From: Tolypeutes matacus
Lineage: Eukaryota; Chordata; Mammalia; Cingulata; Chlamyphoridae
NCBI GenBank assembly: GCA_026826555.1
Contig: JAKSZT010054573.1
Coordinates: 930,297 to 994,296 of the forward strand
DNA length: 64,000 bases
Direction of reading: 5' to 3'
Shown: in pieces, positions 22,111 to 33,974 of the stretch
How the letters are laid out: each line of letters starts with the position of its first letter
How positions within the stretch are numbered: the first letter of the stretch is position 1
Program-made: the position numbers and the translations under genes
The notes under the pieces: generated by a model
What the model was told of the DNA's origin: nothing
The model's input: the letters and a program-made list of their open reading frames with translations, nothing else
Databases searched by the model: none

Positions 22111-22448
22111 GGCCAGCCATTTTTTTCATGTTAGCTCCCTTCTGCCTCAACAGTTCTGCAAAGTTGGCATTGGCATGAAAGGGCTACAGGTAGAGAGACT
22201 GACCTTCAGAAATGTCCTTGAAGGTCCAACTAGCAAACACTAGGCAAACAAGGGTTCAAATCTACTTCTTTCCAACTCCAGAACCTTCGTTCTTTCCTCG
22301 CCTTCACACTGCCCAGTTGCCGGCTACGAGAGGGATACAATGAGGAAGGAGACACATCTCGTTATACTTAAGGAACTCCTTGGCCCAGGAGAGGCTTGGA
22401 GGCCACTGCATTTGTCTTAGAGTTGATGGAGAATGTGTGTGTAGGCCT

Positions 22449-22670
22449 GTGGAAGGAGAAGGAGGAGGAGGAGGAGGAGGAGGAAGAGCAAAGGGAAGAG
22501 GAGGACAAAGAGGACAACTAGGAGGAGGAAAATTAGAAAAGAGAGGAGAGGAAGAGGAGAAGAAGGAGGATGAAGAGAAGAGGAGGACAAAGAGGACAAC
22601 TAGGAGGAGGAAAATTAGAAAAGGAAGGAGAGGAAGAGGAGGAGAAGGAGAAGGAGAAGGAAGAAAACAT
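22449..22670 (+). repeat. Homopurine tract with internal duplication
   Basis: About 220 bp of G/A on the plus strand with few interruptions, built of GGA, GAGGA and GAA units. A segment starting GAGGACAAAGAGGACAACTA occurs at 22501 and again at 22583, an 82-bp spacing, showing tandem duplication inside the tract. Such tracts can form triplex DNA. The frames through it (Lys/Glu/Arg-rich or Leu/Ser-rich) are compositional. Confidence 0.9.
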
Positions 22671-22814
22671 TAGCTTTGACGAGAAAGACCTAACACTAAG
22701 CTAGAATATTGCTTTTGGGCACTGTGAAGGTGCAAAAGGAACTTATAAAGGAAGGTAACACTTTTTATTACCGTTATGACATCCAACAAGACACAGGGAC
22801 TTTAACAGTCTGGA

Positions 22815-22990
22815 GTAGTCACTGTGTATCAGCGGCTTTCCGGAAGCTTCTATGCTAATCCTCCCGACAATCCTGTAAGGAGATAGTACCACTGACATCT
22901 TACAGATGAATAATATTGAGCCTTCACAGGACGTAGATGCAGCCATTTACCGGTGGTCAGAGTCCAGCTGTGACGCGGGGCTCTGGAGGC
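22815..22990 (-). repeat. MIR SINE, antisense
   Basis: CACTGTGTATCAGCGGCTTT, TCCTCCCGACAATCCTGTAA and CATCTTACAGATGAATAATA follow the antisense MIR order. It is decayed. Confidence 0.65.
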
Positions 22991-24465
22991 CTGGCCTTGG
23001 GGCCGGTCAGGGGCCACTGGAGCTGGAGCATGAGCCGTGGCCCTGGTGGACAGCCAGGCCCTGTGGGCGTGGGTGGGGTGTGTCCTAAAGAATGAGAGGG
23101 ATGGACCACCAAGCCAGTGTGTAGAGGAGAATGGCGCTCTCCCCCCACCCCCTCACCGCCCTCCTTGCCATTTTGGCTACTAAAACCCAGCCCTTGCAGC
23201 TCTTGGCCAGAGGTACTGACTTTGCTAGAAATTTACCTCTCTCGGAGCCCCAAGGGTGACCCTTGCCCAGTGAGTCAGAGCTGCAGGGTTGAGAGGGACG
23301 AAGTCCGGCTCTTTGGCCTTTGGTGGCGCTGGATCCGGCCCATGGTTGTCCCTGCGGGGCCTTACCTGAAATCGCCCCTTTGCTAGCCTGCCTTCCTGAC
23401 CTGTCCTGCTCCACCCACGCCCTGTGGTTTCCCCTCAGCATGCTCTCTTAGGAAATAACTTGCCTCCAAAGTCCCGTCTCTGGATTTGCTTCTGGGGAGT
23501 ATAAACTTAGACATCTTCACAAACCACAGCACTTTCTAAAATCAAACACACTCACTTTCATTTTGAAGCAATCATTCATTGAAATGTTACAGTTTCCTTT
23601 TTGCATCTTGGACGCAATGGCTGTTTCTGGGCTGCAAACGTTCTCATGTGCTTGTAAAGCCTGGACGGCCCCTCGGCGTCTCGCCTGGAGTGCAGAACAG
23701 AGGAAACAACCTTTTCCAGGTTTCTCACAAGTGTTCGAAGCTCCCCACGATCAGTGGGGCAGCTGCTGCAGCGCCTGCATTTTCTCATATGCATTTTGTA
23801 CCTTCCTGCCGTCTCCAAGCTGGCGTTACGGGTGCACCAGAAGACGGCTCTGTATTAAATGAAATCTAAGCTCTGGGTGGCGACTGGCACACCCGGTACT
23901 GAACTAGCACCTTTGCAGATTCATGTCTCCAGATGTGGGGAAGATACGCACCATCCACATTGCCCCACACTCTGTTAGATAACCCATATCTAAGCATTTA
24001 TCACTGGATACGGAGGCTTCAGATCAGGCCGACTTCTAAAAGCAAAAGAAAGAATCGCTTTCTTTTTCTCATTCCTTGAAAATAAAGTTATATTGAAGCA
24101 GCATTTGAACTTACATTATTCAATAGGGGTCCTTGCAAATGTTTTCTTGAAAACATATCGCATAGTCTTCAACCTAATGCAGTAAATGCTTTGTTTCCCA
24201 AGGAAGGTAAAGCCCTGCCTCCACTTTCCTCTCCTTTGCTACCGTGTGACTTTGCAGATTCTTCCAAAACTACATACCGAACAATTAGCTGCACCATACA
24301 CCCCCCCTCCACCCACGTACATGGAAAACCAGAATCCATGCAGTGACTAGCGCAAAAAACTTTAATGGATTGTGTGTCATCAGACATGACTTTGGAGTAT
24401 GGAATTTCATAATTTAACCACCATTGCTTAATCAGCCCAGGAAAAAAAAAAAATGCTTATTTACC
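22991..24465. other. No recognised feature
   Basis: GC-moderate unique-looking sequence. Overlapping frames at 23085-23441 and 23563-23869 show no family resemblance. Confidence 0.4.
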
Positions 24466-24469
24466 TTCT

Positions 24470-24960
24470 GTTAGGGTTTAAATCCTGTCCCCCACAAAAG
24501 GCATGTTTGGGTCCCAGTCCCTGGTCCTGTAAAGTGTGAACCTATTTGTAAATAGAGTCTTTGAAGAAGTTATTAATTAAGTTGTGCCCAAAGTGAAGGA
24601 GGGCGGGCCTCAATCCGAGAAGGCTGAAGTCCTTATCAGCCAATGGAAGTGGACATAGGGAGAAGCCACAGGGAGCAGCTAAAAGCTGGAAGCAACGGGA
24701 CCCAGACGAGGAAGGAGAAGGTGCCACCATGTGCCTGCCATGTGGCGGAAAAGCCAAGGGCCAGGGGTGGCCAGGGGCCAGCCCTCAATGCCAGTTTTTT
24801 TTTTTGCGGAGAAAGCATCACCTTGATAAGCCTTGGTTTTAGACTCGCCTGGCCTCAAAACCCTGGGCCACTGAATTCCCATTGTTTGACCAGGCCCATC
24901 GTGTGGAAACCTTTTACCAGCCAGGAAACTAAAACACCTTCTGAACCCTTTTCTTGCTAC
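24470..24960 (+). mobile_element. MLT1-like LTR
   Basis: TGTTAGGGTTTAAATCCTGT, CCCCACAAAAGGCATG, TTGTAAATAGAGTCTTTGAA and TTAATTAAGTTGTGCCC are the ordered start of an MLT1-type LTR in plus orientation. The middle is diverged. The 3' end is approximate. Confidence 0.55.
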
Positions 24961-25828
24961 ATAAATTGAAGTAGTTGTTTACCTTCTGCTAACTTTGGCA
25001 TCACGTTTGGCAAACGTGGGTAGAAGGTATAGGAGTCAGCAGAGTTTCACATACTCCATAGAAAACCAAACTAAAATAGACCTTTCCCAACTTACGGTAA
25101 CAGTTAATACTTCAAACACCAATTCTAGGAGGTTTGACTTTGTAGAGGAATCGGTTCCTAGTAACTCTCACTAAAATGAGTAGATGAATTATTTTTGCAT
25201 TTTGTAATATAACCAAGTACCATACCCATGTAATAGAACCATAACCAACAAACTTGTACGAAAAAGCTATTGTGTAAGTCTTAGATTAGTACAAGTTGTA
25301 ATTTTGAGAATTACTTCTAATCACCAGACAGTCATTCCTTCCAATAACCTTGACATTCTTTGGAATATCTTAACTCTGGTTGAAGCCGCAAATGTTCTTC
25401 CCGTGTGTAAGGAATTTACTACGCCGTGAGCTGGGCAGTAATAAACCTCACTGGGCTCTGAATATTTCAAGGCAGTGCACACACCGAGGAGAGGAGGCAA
25501 TACTAATTGCTTGTTGATTATAAGCCTGCGCTTCAGAGGGGGATTTCTGGGGAGGAGGCTATGAATGAGTGATAAAATGTGCCTTTGAGGAGACTAGGGC
25601 AAGTGATGCTTTCATAGAAAAATGCGTTCCCCGTAAGTTTGGCTACTAGCAAATACCGTATTTTTTTGATTCAAGGACAAGAAAATATTTTTTTTTTCAT
25701 CTTTTCTCTCCTTCTGTATTTTAGTGTCTCAGAGACCAGGATGCAGCTTACCTTCCATTTAATATAGTGCTTTTCCCTGAAAGTCGTCACTAGTAATTTC
25801 TTGCTAGGATTTACCACTGATGGTGTCT
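24961..25828. other. No recognised feature
   Basis: AT-rich unique-looking sequence, nothing supported. Confidence 0.4.
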
Positions 25829-26160
25829 GTAATGATTTGAATTGTGTCCCCCCAAAAATGTGCTGGTCCCTAACCCCCAGTCCCTGGGAACGTGGGGTCT
25901 CTGCCGAGGTAATCAAGCTATGACTGGTCCTCCTGGATTAGGCTGGGCCCCAAGTCCAAAGGCTGCTGTCCTTTGATGAGAAAGGAGAGGCACGCGCAGA
26001 GGCTGGCACACACCCCGGGGAGGGCCACGTGAGGGCCGAGGTAGAGCCTGCAGTGGGCGGATGCAAGCCCGGAGCGCGGGGGCCTGCAGGGGCTGGAGGA
26101 GGCAGGGGCGGCCTCCCAGAGCCTGCAGGCGGGGCGCGGCCCGCGACACCGTGGCTGCAG
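25829..26160 (+). mobile_element. MLT1-like LTR, GC-rich 3' part
   Basis: TGTAATGATTTGAATTGTGT, CCCCCCAAAAATGTG and CTAACCCCCAGTCCCTGGG are the plus-strand start of an MLT1-type LTR. After about 26030 it becomes unusually CpG-rich and merges into the GC-rich block, so the right boundary is uncertain. Confidence 0.55.
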
Positions 26161-26699
26161 AGCCCTGGCCCTCTCAGCCGCGGGAGCGTGCGTTGCTGCC
26201 GCCGCAGCTTACCCGGTTTGTGCGGATTTGTCCCCGCAGCCCTGGGAGGCCAATTCAGTGTCTCACAATTAGGAGCATGCAGGGGCCTGTGTGTCTAAAT
26301 GTGGTTAAAAGGGGAAAGTTTAGGGGGCACATTTGTCGCTAGAGTTAAACGGCTACAAAAGTGTACGACACAGACAGCGAACCCTACTGTCAACCATGGG
26401 CTCTAGTTGGTTGGCATTGATGATGATATTCTCCCGTCATGCGAGCGGAGGTGAGAACCTGACAGATGTGGAAATGGGGGCAGCTGCAGGGGCTCTGCGT
26501 TTTCTTCGGGCTCTTTCTTTGGGCCTCCAAGTCTCTAAGAGAAAAAGTAAAGAGGGGAAGGGGCGCACGCGGAGGCTGCGGGCAGCGCGCAGAGCTCTGT
26601 TAGTGACCCGCCCTGCCGCGACCCCGATGGCCCCGATCGCGGGAACTCGCGTTCCCAGGCTGTGCGCTGCAGCTCCGGGAGCGCTCGGCCGGCTCGCGG

Positions 26700-27172
26700 C
26701 GAGAGGCCGCTTCCAGGGGGCGGGTCCTGCGGGGCGGGCCCTGCGGGGCGGGTCCTGCGGGGCGGGCCCTGCGGGGCGGGTCCTGGGCGCCGGGCTGAGG
26801 CCGGGGGCGGGTCCTGGGCGCCGGGCTGAGGGCGCGGGGCGAGTCCTGGGTGCTCGGCTGAGGCCGGGAGCGGGTCCTGCGGGGCGGGTCCTGCGGGGCG
26901 GGTCCTGGGCGCCGGGCTGAGGGCGCGGGGCAGGTCCTGGGTGCTCGGCTGAGGCCGGGAGCGGGTCCTGCGGGGCGGGTCCTGCGGGGCGGGTCCTGCG
27001 GGGCGGGTCCTGGGCGCCGGGNNNNNNNNNNNNNNNNNNNNNNNNNNNNNNNNNNNNNNNNNNNNNNNNNNNNNNNNNNNNNNNNNNNNNNNNNNNNNNN
27101 NNNNNNNNNNNNNNNNNNNNNGCGGGTCCTGCGGGGCGGGTCCTGCGGGGCGGGTCCCGGGCCCCGGGCGCT
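26700..27172. repeat. GC-rich minisatellite (15-bp unit), interrupted by gap
   Basis: The 15-bp unit GCGGGTCCTGCGGGG is repeated in runs. It alternates with longer blocks (GCGCCGGGCTGAGGCCGGG and CTGGGTGCTCGGCTGAGG). A block starting CCGGGCTGAGGGCGCGGGGC occurs at 26821 and 26912, a 91-bp higher-order repeat. The array resumes after the N run, so its true length is unknown. Confidence 0.9.
27022..27121. other. Assembly gap of 100 N
   Basis: Exactly 100 N, the usual placeholder for a gap of unknown size, lies inside the GC-rich minisatellite, as expected for sequence hard to read and assemble. Confidence 0.99.
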
Positions 27173-27612
27173 CGGCCTGCCGGCCTGGGGGCTCCCCATC
27201 CTCCCAGCCCACGGTGGCCGGCGGCGTCCTCCTGCCCAGCTCTCGGCCCTGCTTCTCCTGCCGCTCCTCCCTGACCCTGACCGGGAAAGGTCGCTGCTTT
27301 AGGAGCTCCCGGGAAGAGCTCAGCCCCCCGGGGTAATCCAGGCTCACCTTCCGGCCGCGGGGCCGTAACTCAGCCCCAGCTGCAGCATCCCTTTCTCCAC
27401 GCCAGCTACATGCTCGAGGTCCCGGGGGAAGGACGGAGACAGCCCACGCTGCCGACCCCAAGCCAGCAGGGTCTTGTAGGAAGTGAGGGCTCTCAGAGCC
27501 CCAGGCCCGGGCCCCGGCAGCCAACTGCGGAAGCCCCCGGCGAGCGTGCAAGGAGACGGGCAGAGGTTTCGCTCTTTCAAGCCGAGGGAAATGCTATCGC
27601 GCCTTCTTTTCC

Positions 27613-28100
27613 TTCTTAAATGTTTCAAAAAATTTGAAACACTTTCACACTTACAGGACCATTACAAAAAGAATACAAACTTTACACAGAGAACTCTTCC
27701 CAGATACCCAGGTCCACCAACTGTGTTTGCCACATATGCCATATCATTCTGTCCGTCCATCTGTCTGTCTTCTGTCTGTCTGCCTGTCTCTCTCTCTCTC
27801 TTTATCTATGTCTATCACCTACCTGTCTTTTTATCAAGCCATTGCCTGAACACTTGAGTGTAGGCTATGTACATTTCCTTGAACACTTTATGTACATTTT
27901 TTAAGAACAAGGATATTCACTTATAGAACCATCTTAAGTCCATTTATCAAATTCAAGATATCTAACTTTGATATAAAACTTATAGTCTGTATTTTAATTT
28001 TTTCATATGTCCCAAGAATGTCCCTTTGAGCCTTTTCTCCTTCCTTGTTAGATTCTATCCAGGATGATGTACTGCATTTCGCTGTTACCCTTTTCCTTTC
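27613..28100 (-). mobile_element. L1M 3' UTR fragment
   Basis: AACACTTTCACACTTACAGG, ATTACAAAAAGAATACAAAC, TTGATATAAAACTTATAGTC and TATGTCCCAAGAATGTCC match the copy at 7603-8115 in order. Within it, 27755-27812 has drifted into CTGT/CT repeats. A TTTTC-rich tract (about 28092-28160) follows. Confidence 0.7.
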
Positions 28101-28160
28101 TTTTCTTTTCTATTCTTTTCTTTTCTTTTCTTTTCTTTTTTCCTTTTTCTTTCTTTTTGC

Positions 28161-29850
28161 TGTCACTCTTTTCAGCACAGAGGTAAACCCGCCTCTGTGT
28201 GTGTCTGCTCAGCATATTTCTGGATCTTGACAGAACGTATGCGAATGGTATAAAGAAACAAATTCTGATCCCCTGTTAATACTTGATGGGGACAGGCTGT
28301 TGTATGTGATGAAAATGTTTTACAGACCCTCTAGCGTAGCTGTTGAGCAAGGGATTCCCTAACATTCACTTCATTTAACAACAGCAAAATAATAATTTCC
28401 TCTGGGAGACTGGGCCATAATTCCAGGCACTCGAACATTCTTTTATTACCCTTTCATTAAAGAATTGGCCTACAAGTGTAGCCCCTTTTGAGGTCAGTGG
28501 AATGCAATAAAGTTCTGAAATCCAATAATCTCTGCTTCATTTGGAGAGATTGACCATTATTTTCATTTTACAAAAAATCCCACCCCTTTAATGAGCTGTA
28601 AGTTGTTTTTCCAGTATTGGTGTTGAGCTCAGCTCTGCAAGAGGCAGCATAATTATTTTAAAGGCCATGCTCAGACTCTGTAAGTGCCATTGAAAATGGG
28701 AGATGAAACACCTGTTTGATAAGGGCAGGAGCTAACCTGAAGAGGGAAGTGGGATTGTAAATTCCACATACCTGACTACATGGACTGTGAAACACGCAGC
28801 CATTTTTATTGCCCAAGTTTGCAGATACAGTGTACATTATTTGCCACAAGGGATATTAGTTACATGAGTGAGTCAGATGTTACCTCCTTAAGGAAATGGC
28901 TGGTTCTATGAGTACAGCTCTTAAAGTAAACCTCTAACAGTAGATTTAAACCTATTAAATCCAGTTTTTCACCACTTAAGCACTGTTAAATGGACTGCTT
29001 GGTCTACAGGGCTGCACATATGACAATTTCAGAAGACAAGCTGGGATTTCCAGTGGGAGGAAGATTAGGTAAGAGGCCAAAGTAAGAAAATCCGGCCTTT
29101 CAGCAATTTGCCAGCCCCCGGAAAGCCAGTGAAAAAAGGTTGCGGAACCCAAAAAGTGGTATTTTCATTAGGCAGCTTAGAAAGAGTAGAAATGGAATTT
29201 CAAGAAAACTTAAGCTGAGATTATTGCATTTGCATAGATCATTTGACAGGAACAAAATTGCACACTCAACAGGGGTGCAAGGATAAAAGTACTCAGCATC
29301 TGCTTCCAGAACGTAGGACTCCCAGATTCTTCAGAGGAAGGCCAGTAGCTCCATCCTGGCAGCTCTTTTATTGCACTTGAGGATGGGATGCGGGTCTGTC
29401 TCCTCATGAGCTGGCAGTGTCACCATGCAATTTCTACGCGTGTTTTCCGTCTGCACTTGGTTGGGAAGGCACCTCCCTTCCAGCTGCTGATTTCTCAAGC
29501 TCTGCCTTCTCTGGCTGTTGGCTAACTCTTATTTTCCCTGCAGCTAGGACCATTGCTTGGATGCAGCTACACCCTGGCTCTTTCTTTGATGGGGTGGCAT
29601 GAGCTGCTGCCCTTTACTCGTCTTTGAACAGCCTAGAAATTCAGTTGTATGATTTCCATGTTGAGTGAGTCCCTAAAGTTGAGGGCAATGATGTGTCTTT
29701 GACACGTGGTTGCTTTGGATGGGCCATGCTGTGGATTTGCCCATACCTGTCAGGCTCTCTTCCTAAGTGACCACATCCCTAGTTCAGCATAAAAGGTGGG
29801 CACGTCACCCAGAGTTACTCATTCATACCAACCTCAGTGATGAAGTTGCA
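28161..29850. other. No recognised feature
   Basis: About 1.7 kb of AT-moderate, mostly unique-looking sequence. 28360-28620 is AT-rich and repeat-free and may be conserved; not testable here. Confidence 0.4.
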
Positions 29851-30010
29851 CAAAAAAGAACCTAGTTCAGGACTGGACATGGCGGAACGAAGCTGACATA
29901 AGGTCCAAACTTAGGGAGGAGGTGGTCAGCCTGCAGAACCACAAAGCGAAGGTTTCCGTGTGATCACAGAAGCTGGGGATGCCAGCAGCAAGGCCCAAGG
30001 AGCAGGAGGA

Positions 30011-30182
30011 TGAGAACAAGGTCCTCCCCACCGAGCCATCTGCAGGAGGTGGCAGCCCTGGGGACGCGGCATGTTCAGCAGCTCACCGAGGCAGGCTGAG
30101 AACCAGGTCCTCCCCGCCGAGCCATCTGCAGGAGGTGGCAGCCCTGGGGACGCGGCATGTTCAGCAGCTCACCGAGGCAGGC
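30011..30182. repeat. 86-bp tandem duplication
   Basis: The 86 bp from 30011 (TGAGAACAAGGTCCTCCCC) is repeated directly at 30097 with very few differences (AAGGTC to CAGGTC, CACCGAG to CGCCGAG). The near-identity points to a recent duplication. The 110-codon frame across it is interrupted by nothing recognisable, and I do not call it. Confidence 0.95.
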
Positions 30183-30309
30183 TGGAAGCCTGATGAAGTG
30201 CTGCCGGCTGGTGCCCAGCCTGTCCTGTGCTGCGGAGGGCTTATCCAGTACCCCGTGAGCCTCCACTCTAGGGAATCAGGCATCATTTGTCAGTGTGAGT
30301 GTGAAGGCT

Positions 30310-30920
30310 GAACATGTTCCCTGTCCCTCAAAGGCTGACAGCCCCAGATACTGGTGGAGAGAACAGGCAGATGAAAATGCAAACAGATGCAATGTGAAAT
30401 AATAGAATGCCAAACCTCATAGATGTCTGAATGTAGGTGGAAAGCCTTGGTGATTCAGGAAATACTTCACAACCTTTTCTTGGGGTTTTGAAGGATGAGT
30501 AGGAGTTTGCTGTGTGGAGAAGGCATGTCCAGTTGGAGAGAATATCCCTCTGCTGAGCACAGACTCATGAGGGTGACTTGACAGGTCCAGGAGAGGATGA
30601 TGGCGTAGATATGGAGATGGAGCTGACCACAGCGTGTCCAGGGGCAGTTGTAAGGGACAAGGTTGTGGAGTAGACGGCTCAAGATTTCTAGTCATGTGAA
30701 AGAGCTGCAACCTTATTCTTTGGAACTGTGGAGGACTCTAAGCAAGTGAGGGATACGATCAGGTTTTCTGGAAGGGATTGAAATTGGGCTGGAATTGGGA
30801 GGCACAGAGACTGGAAAAGCTTTTGGGAGAATGAGCTCTTGACCAAGGCGAGGAGAAGAGACGGTTTCAAAATCCTGTGACGAGTGATTGGGGCCTGAGC
30901 TAGTGTGGAGTGAGGTAGTG
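30310..30920. other. No recognised feature
   Basis: No repeat or gene is supported. Confidence 0.4.
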
Positions 30921-30924
30921 GTGC

Positions 30925-31065
30925 CAGAGCACGCTGGGCATGTGTTCAAATCCTGCATCGGCCTGCGCCAGGCTGGGGCATGCCCCTTTTGTTTTCATCT
31001 GTCAAATTGGGCTGATACCTACAGTGCCCTCTCTGGGGTGCTGGTGGCGGGTATCTGAGAAGATG
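30925..31065 (+). repeat. MIR SINE fragment
   Basis: GTGTTCAAATCCTGCATCGG, then TTTTCATCTGTCAAATTGGG and GCTGATACCTACAGTGCCC fit the MIR sense order. Confidence 0.6.
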
Positions 31066-31518
31066 CCCACAGAGCACCCCGCATAGCACGTCGCCCAGCG
31101 AGCGCCCGGTGAGCGTTGGCGAGCGTTTTTACGGAGGGGTGTTCTATGACCTTGAGCGCCAGGAGTGGGCCAGCTCAGGTGGAGAGCCACCTCCTTCTGA
31201 CTTGCCTGCTGTAGGTGGGCCCCCAAGCCTCCCTGTTCTCTGTTCTTCCTGAGGGGATGTGCGTTTCATTGCAAGCTTCAGCTTTTGGGGTCAGGGCGGT
31301 TGGGGTGGAAATCCCAGGCCAGTCTCCCATGACCCGGCCGTGGCCATATTTCTCCATAGTTCTGAGCCCCACCTTCCATCCTGGAAAGCGAGCCTGCTGT
31401 GAGACCGCAGCTCGTGCCTGGGATGGCACAAAGGCTGTAAGCGAGCCCTGAGCCCGCCCAGCGGGCCATGTGATCACTGTCATCCTAGTGCTGACGCGTA
31501 CACCGTAGAAGGAAGGAG

Positions 31519-31596
31519 GGAAGGAATGAAGAAGCAAAACTCTAAATATTTCCGGATGGAAGGAATGAAGAAGCAAAACTCTAATTATTTCCAGTA
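31519..31596. repeat. 39-bp tandem duplication
   Basis: GGAAGGAATGAAGAAGCAAA starts at 31519 and again at 31558, giving two 39-bp copies with a few differences. It is followed by unique sequence and a short TA run near 31670. Confidence 0.9.
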
Positions 31597-31699
31597 GCTT
31601 TGGCAGCTGTTCAACAACGGAGAAAACCAAAATTCACGACAAAATAAAGAATCTAGAAAGAATAAGAATATATATATATGTATCTATACAATTAAAAAA

Positions 31700-33370
31700 T
31701 ATTGTCTAATAGAGCTAGACTGTCTGGGAAATATTCAGACTGAGTGGAGTCTTCGCTAGGCCTGGCCACTGGACTTTTTGTGTGTACCACAAGTCTTATC
31801 AGCAAATCATGTTGACTAGAAACCGAATCAGTTATGTAAGATCAGTCCATTTGCTGGGTCATGTGTTCTACAAACTCCTCAAGCCCCAGCAATCACGTGT
31901 TTTGAGTATATTTTGTAAATATCACAGTAAATGTCTCGACACCCAAGGTGAAGTCATTTCAGCAGAGGCTGGTGCTTTAGCACAGGATAGTGGTGTAGTG
32001 CAGGGGCTGGTGATGGGAGCGAGCAGGCTAGGCCGGCAGAGCCTGGGAATTGTGGGTTCACTGGAACAAGCGTCCCTGTAAAAAGAGAGTGAACGGGAAC
32101 TGTGGTGATGCAGGTAAACTGCTTCTGTAAGCGGGACTTCATGCCACCTGCCGAGGGTGGGCATGGGGCGGTGTGCTGCAGGAGGGTGCAGGAGGTCTGC
32201 TGGGGGTGCTGGGGAAAAGACCCAGCCGGGACAGAGGAAGGGTTTCTGGGCAGGCACAGTGTCCAGACTCACATCCAGTCCCTCCAGCAAGCCTTCTGGG
32301 ACCCTGTCCTGGGTGGGCTTCCACCTGAAAAGGGGTAAAGTGTGCCCACTGAGAGCCAGGCTGCAAGCCGAGGGTGCAGAGGCCGGTGGAACCCTGTCCT
32401 TGCTCTCGTGAAGACACGTAAAGGCAGAGAGCGGTGATGCTGCATCGTGGGAGAGGAGGCCAGGCAGGCCTGCACACGCAGCGGGGGTGGGGCACGCCGG
32501 CCCTGGGCACACACGCCCCCCCACCTGCGCTGAGCCTGCACCCTCCTGTTACTCCCACTGCTTTCTGAACCCCGCCCCCTCCAGGGGGCAAACGCCGCGT
32601 CCATCCCCAGGAGCAAGCATGGCGCCAGCCCGAAGCTGCACGGGTGGTTTCTTCTGCCATTAAGCTCCTGGTGCCTTCCACCCCGTGTCAAGTGCCACTT
32701 GAGCTTTCCACGACAACGTTGAGGGAGAAACGCCACCAAATGTCATCAACTAAATTACCGTTCTCGAAGGACATTTTCTTATTGGATATGAATGATCCTG
32801 AATCTATGATGATGACGAGAAACAGGAACAAGCATCAGAAAACTGGAGGCTAAATCTGTGCTGACTATAATCCCTTAATTCTCGCATGCTCCTGTCAAAT
32901 GATGTTCACGACTTCTCAAAAGGCGGATGTGAGAGCAATTAAACGGGTGGCTCACCCCTTGCCGCCTCTGTGCGGTCCGTGAGCAGTGGCGTTGTGTGCC
33001 AAATCTGAGGATCGCTCCTCGCAGACTCACCTAACGGGTGCCATGGACTGGCTCGTTACCGGGAAGGCTTCCGCCACGGCTTGCAGGGAGGTAGCACGCA
33101 CCATCGTCAGTGGGCCTCACCGCGTTGTTTCTGTGCTCATTCTCAAAAACAAGCAAAGAAAACCTCTAAAAGATTGGTTCTTGGGATATCCAGGGACTAC
33201 CTAGGGAATCAGAACCATGCACTCTGCAGATTTCTCCAAATTCTGTCCTAAATGATTATTTAAGAATTCACATACGACAGAGCCCAGCTGAAGAGTATGC
33301 GCCTTACAGGTTGTAAAAGTGTTCAAAGTCATATTCATAGAAATCTGATTCATACGTTTGACCCATTTCT
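31700..33370. other. No recognised feature; GC-rich centre
   Basis: 31930-32740 is GC-rich, so three minus-strand frames overlap there (200, 180 and 156 codons). No domain is recognisable and they shadow each other in different frames. No clear repeat is seen. Confidence 0.4.
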
Positions 33371-33371
33371 T

Positions 33372-33790
33372 AACAAATGACTTTTATTGATACATATTAA
33401 TAAGCATACAGTTCATCCAAAGTGTACAACCAATGGTATTTTCTATAATCACATAGTTGTGTGTTCATCACATCAATCATTTTTAGAGCATTTTCATTAT
33501 TTTCAATAATAATAATAAACAAAAAAACCGACAAACAAGAACATTCCTCACCTCTCAGTCTCTCTATGCCTCCCCCACTGTCCATAGCTGCTGTTTCTGG
33601 CAATTCGATCCTAAGTGTATAGTCAGTGGCTTTTAGTATAATCACATTGTTGTACATTCATCATCGCAAAAATTTTAGACAATTTCATTACTCCAAAAAG
33701 AAAAACTCCACCTCCCTTAGCATTCCTTCCTCAGCCCTACATAACCACTAATCTCCTTTCATCTTCTCTGTGTCTGGTCTCCTTCACTTA
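33372..33790 (-). mobile_element. L1 3' UTR-like fragment
   Basis: TGACTTTTATTGATACATAT, GTTCATCCAAAGTGTACAAC, ATAATCACATAGTTGTGTG and TCATCGCAAAAATTTTAGAC are typical of antisense L1 3' UTRs. It contains an imperfect internal repetition (a second GTATAATCACATTGTTGTAC near 33636), suggesting two pieces. Confidence 0.6.
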
Positions 33791-33974
33791 GTATGTGGTT
33801 TTTGTTTTTGTTTTTGTTTTGTCTGATATTAGCATTTTGTACTATTAACTTACATTCGTTCAGCTTCAAAGAAAAATGGCATTTGACTCATTTTTAAGTT
33901 TAGTTCCTATGATCCAATCCCAGTTGAGACGAGGTATTGTTCATGCTAAGCAGGCTACTATCAATTTATAAACT

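Larger units (their letters stand above)
26530..27600. promoter_or_regulatory. CpG-island-like block
   Basis: Dense CpG and GC-box motifs (GGGGCGGG) span about 1 kb around a minisatellite and an assembly gap. On the minus strand a 5' splice-like site AAG/GTGAGC is at 27348/27347, preceded by GC-rich sequence that could be a first exon. No TATA box or start codon can be tied to it. Long frames on both strands (195 and 338 codons) reflect absent stop codons in GC-rich repeats, and one is bridged by N. It could be a promoter, or a GC-biased minisatellite only. Confidence 0.4.

Noticed and set aside
26333..27551. Long GC-rich frames (195 codons plus, 338 codons minus)
   Set aside because: They exist because the GC-rich minisatellite lacks stop codons, and the longer one is bridged by 100 N.
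31922..32739. Three overlapping minus-strand frames of 156-200 codons
   Set aside because: They lie in different frames of the same GC-rich DNA with no domain, splice or promoter support.
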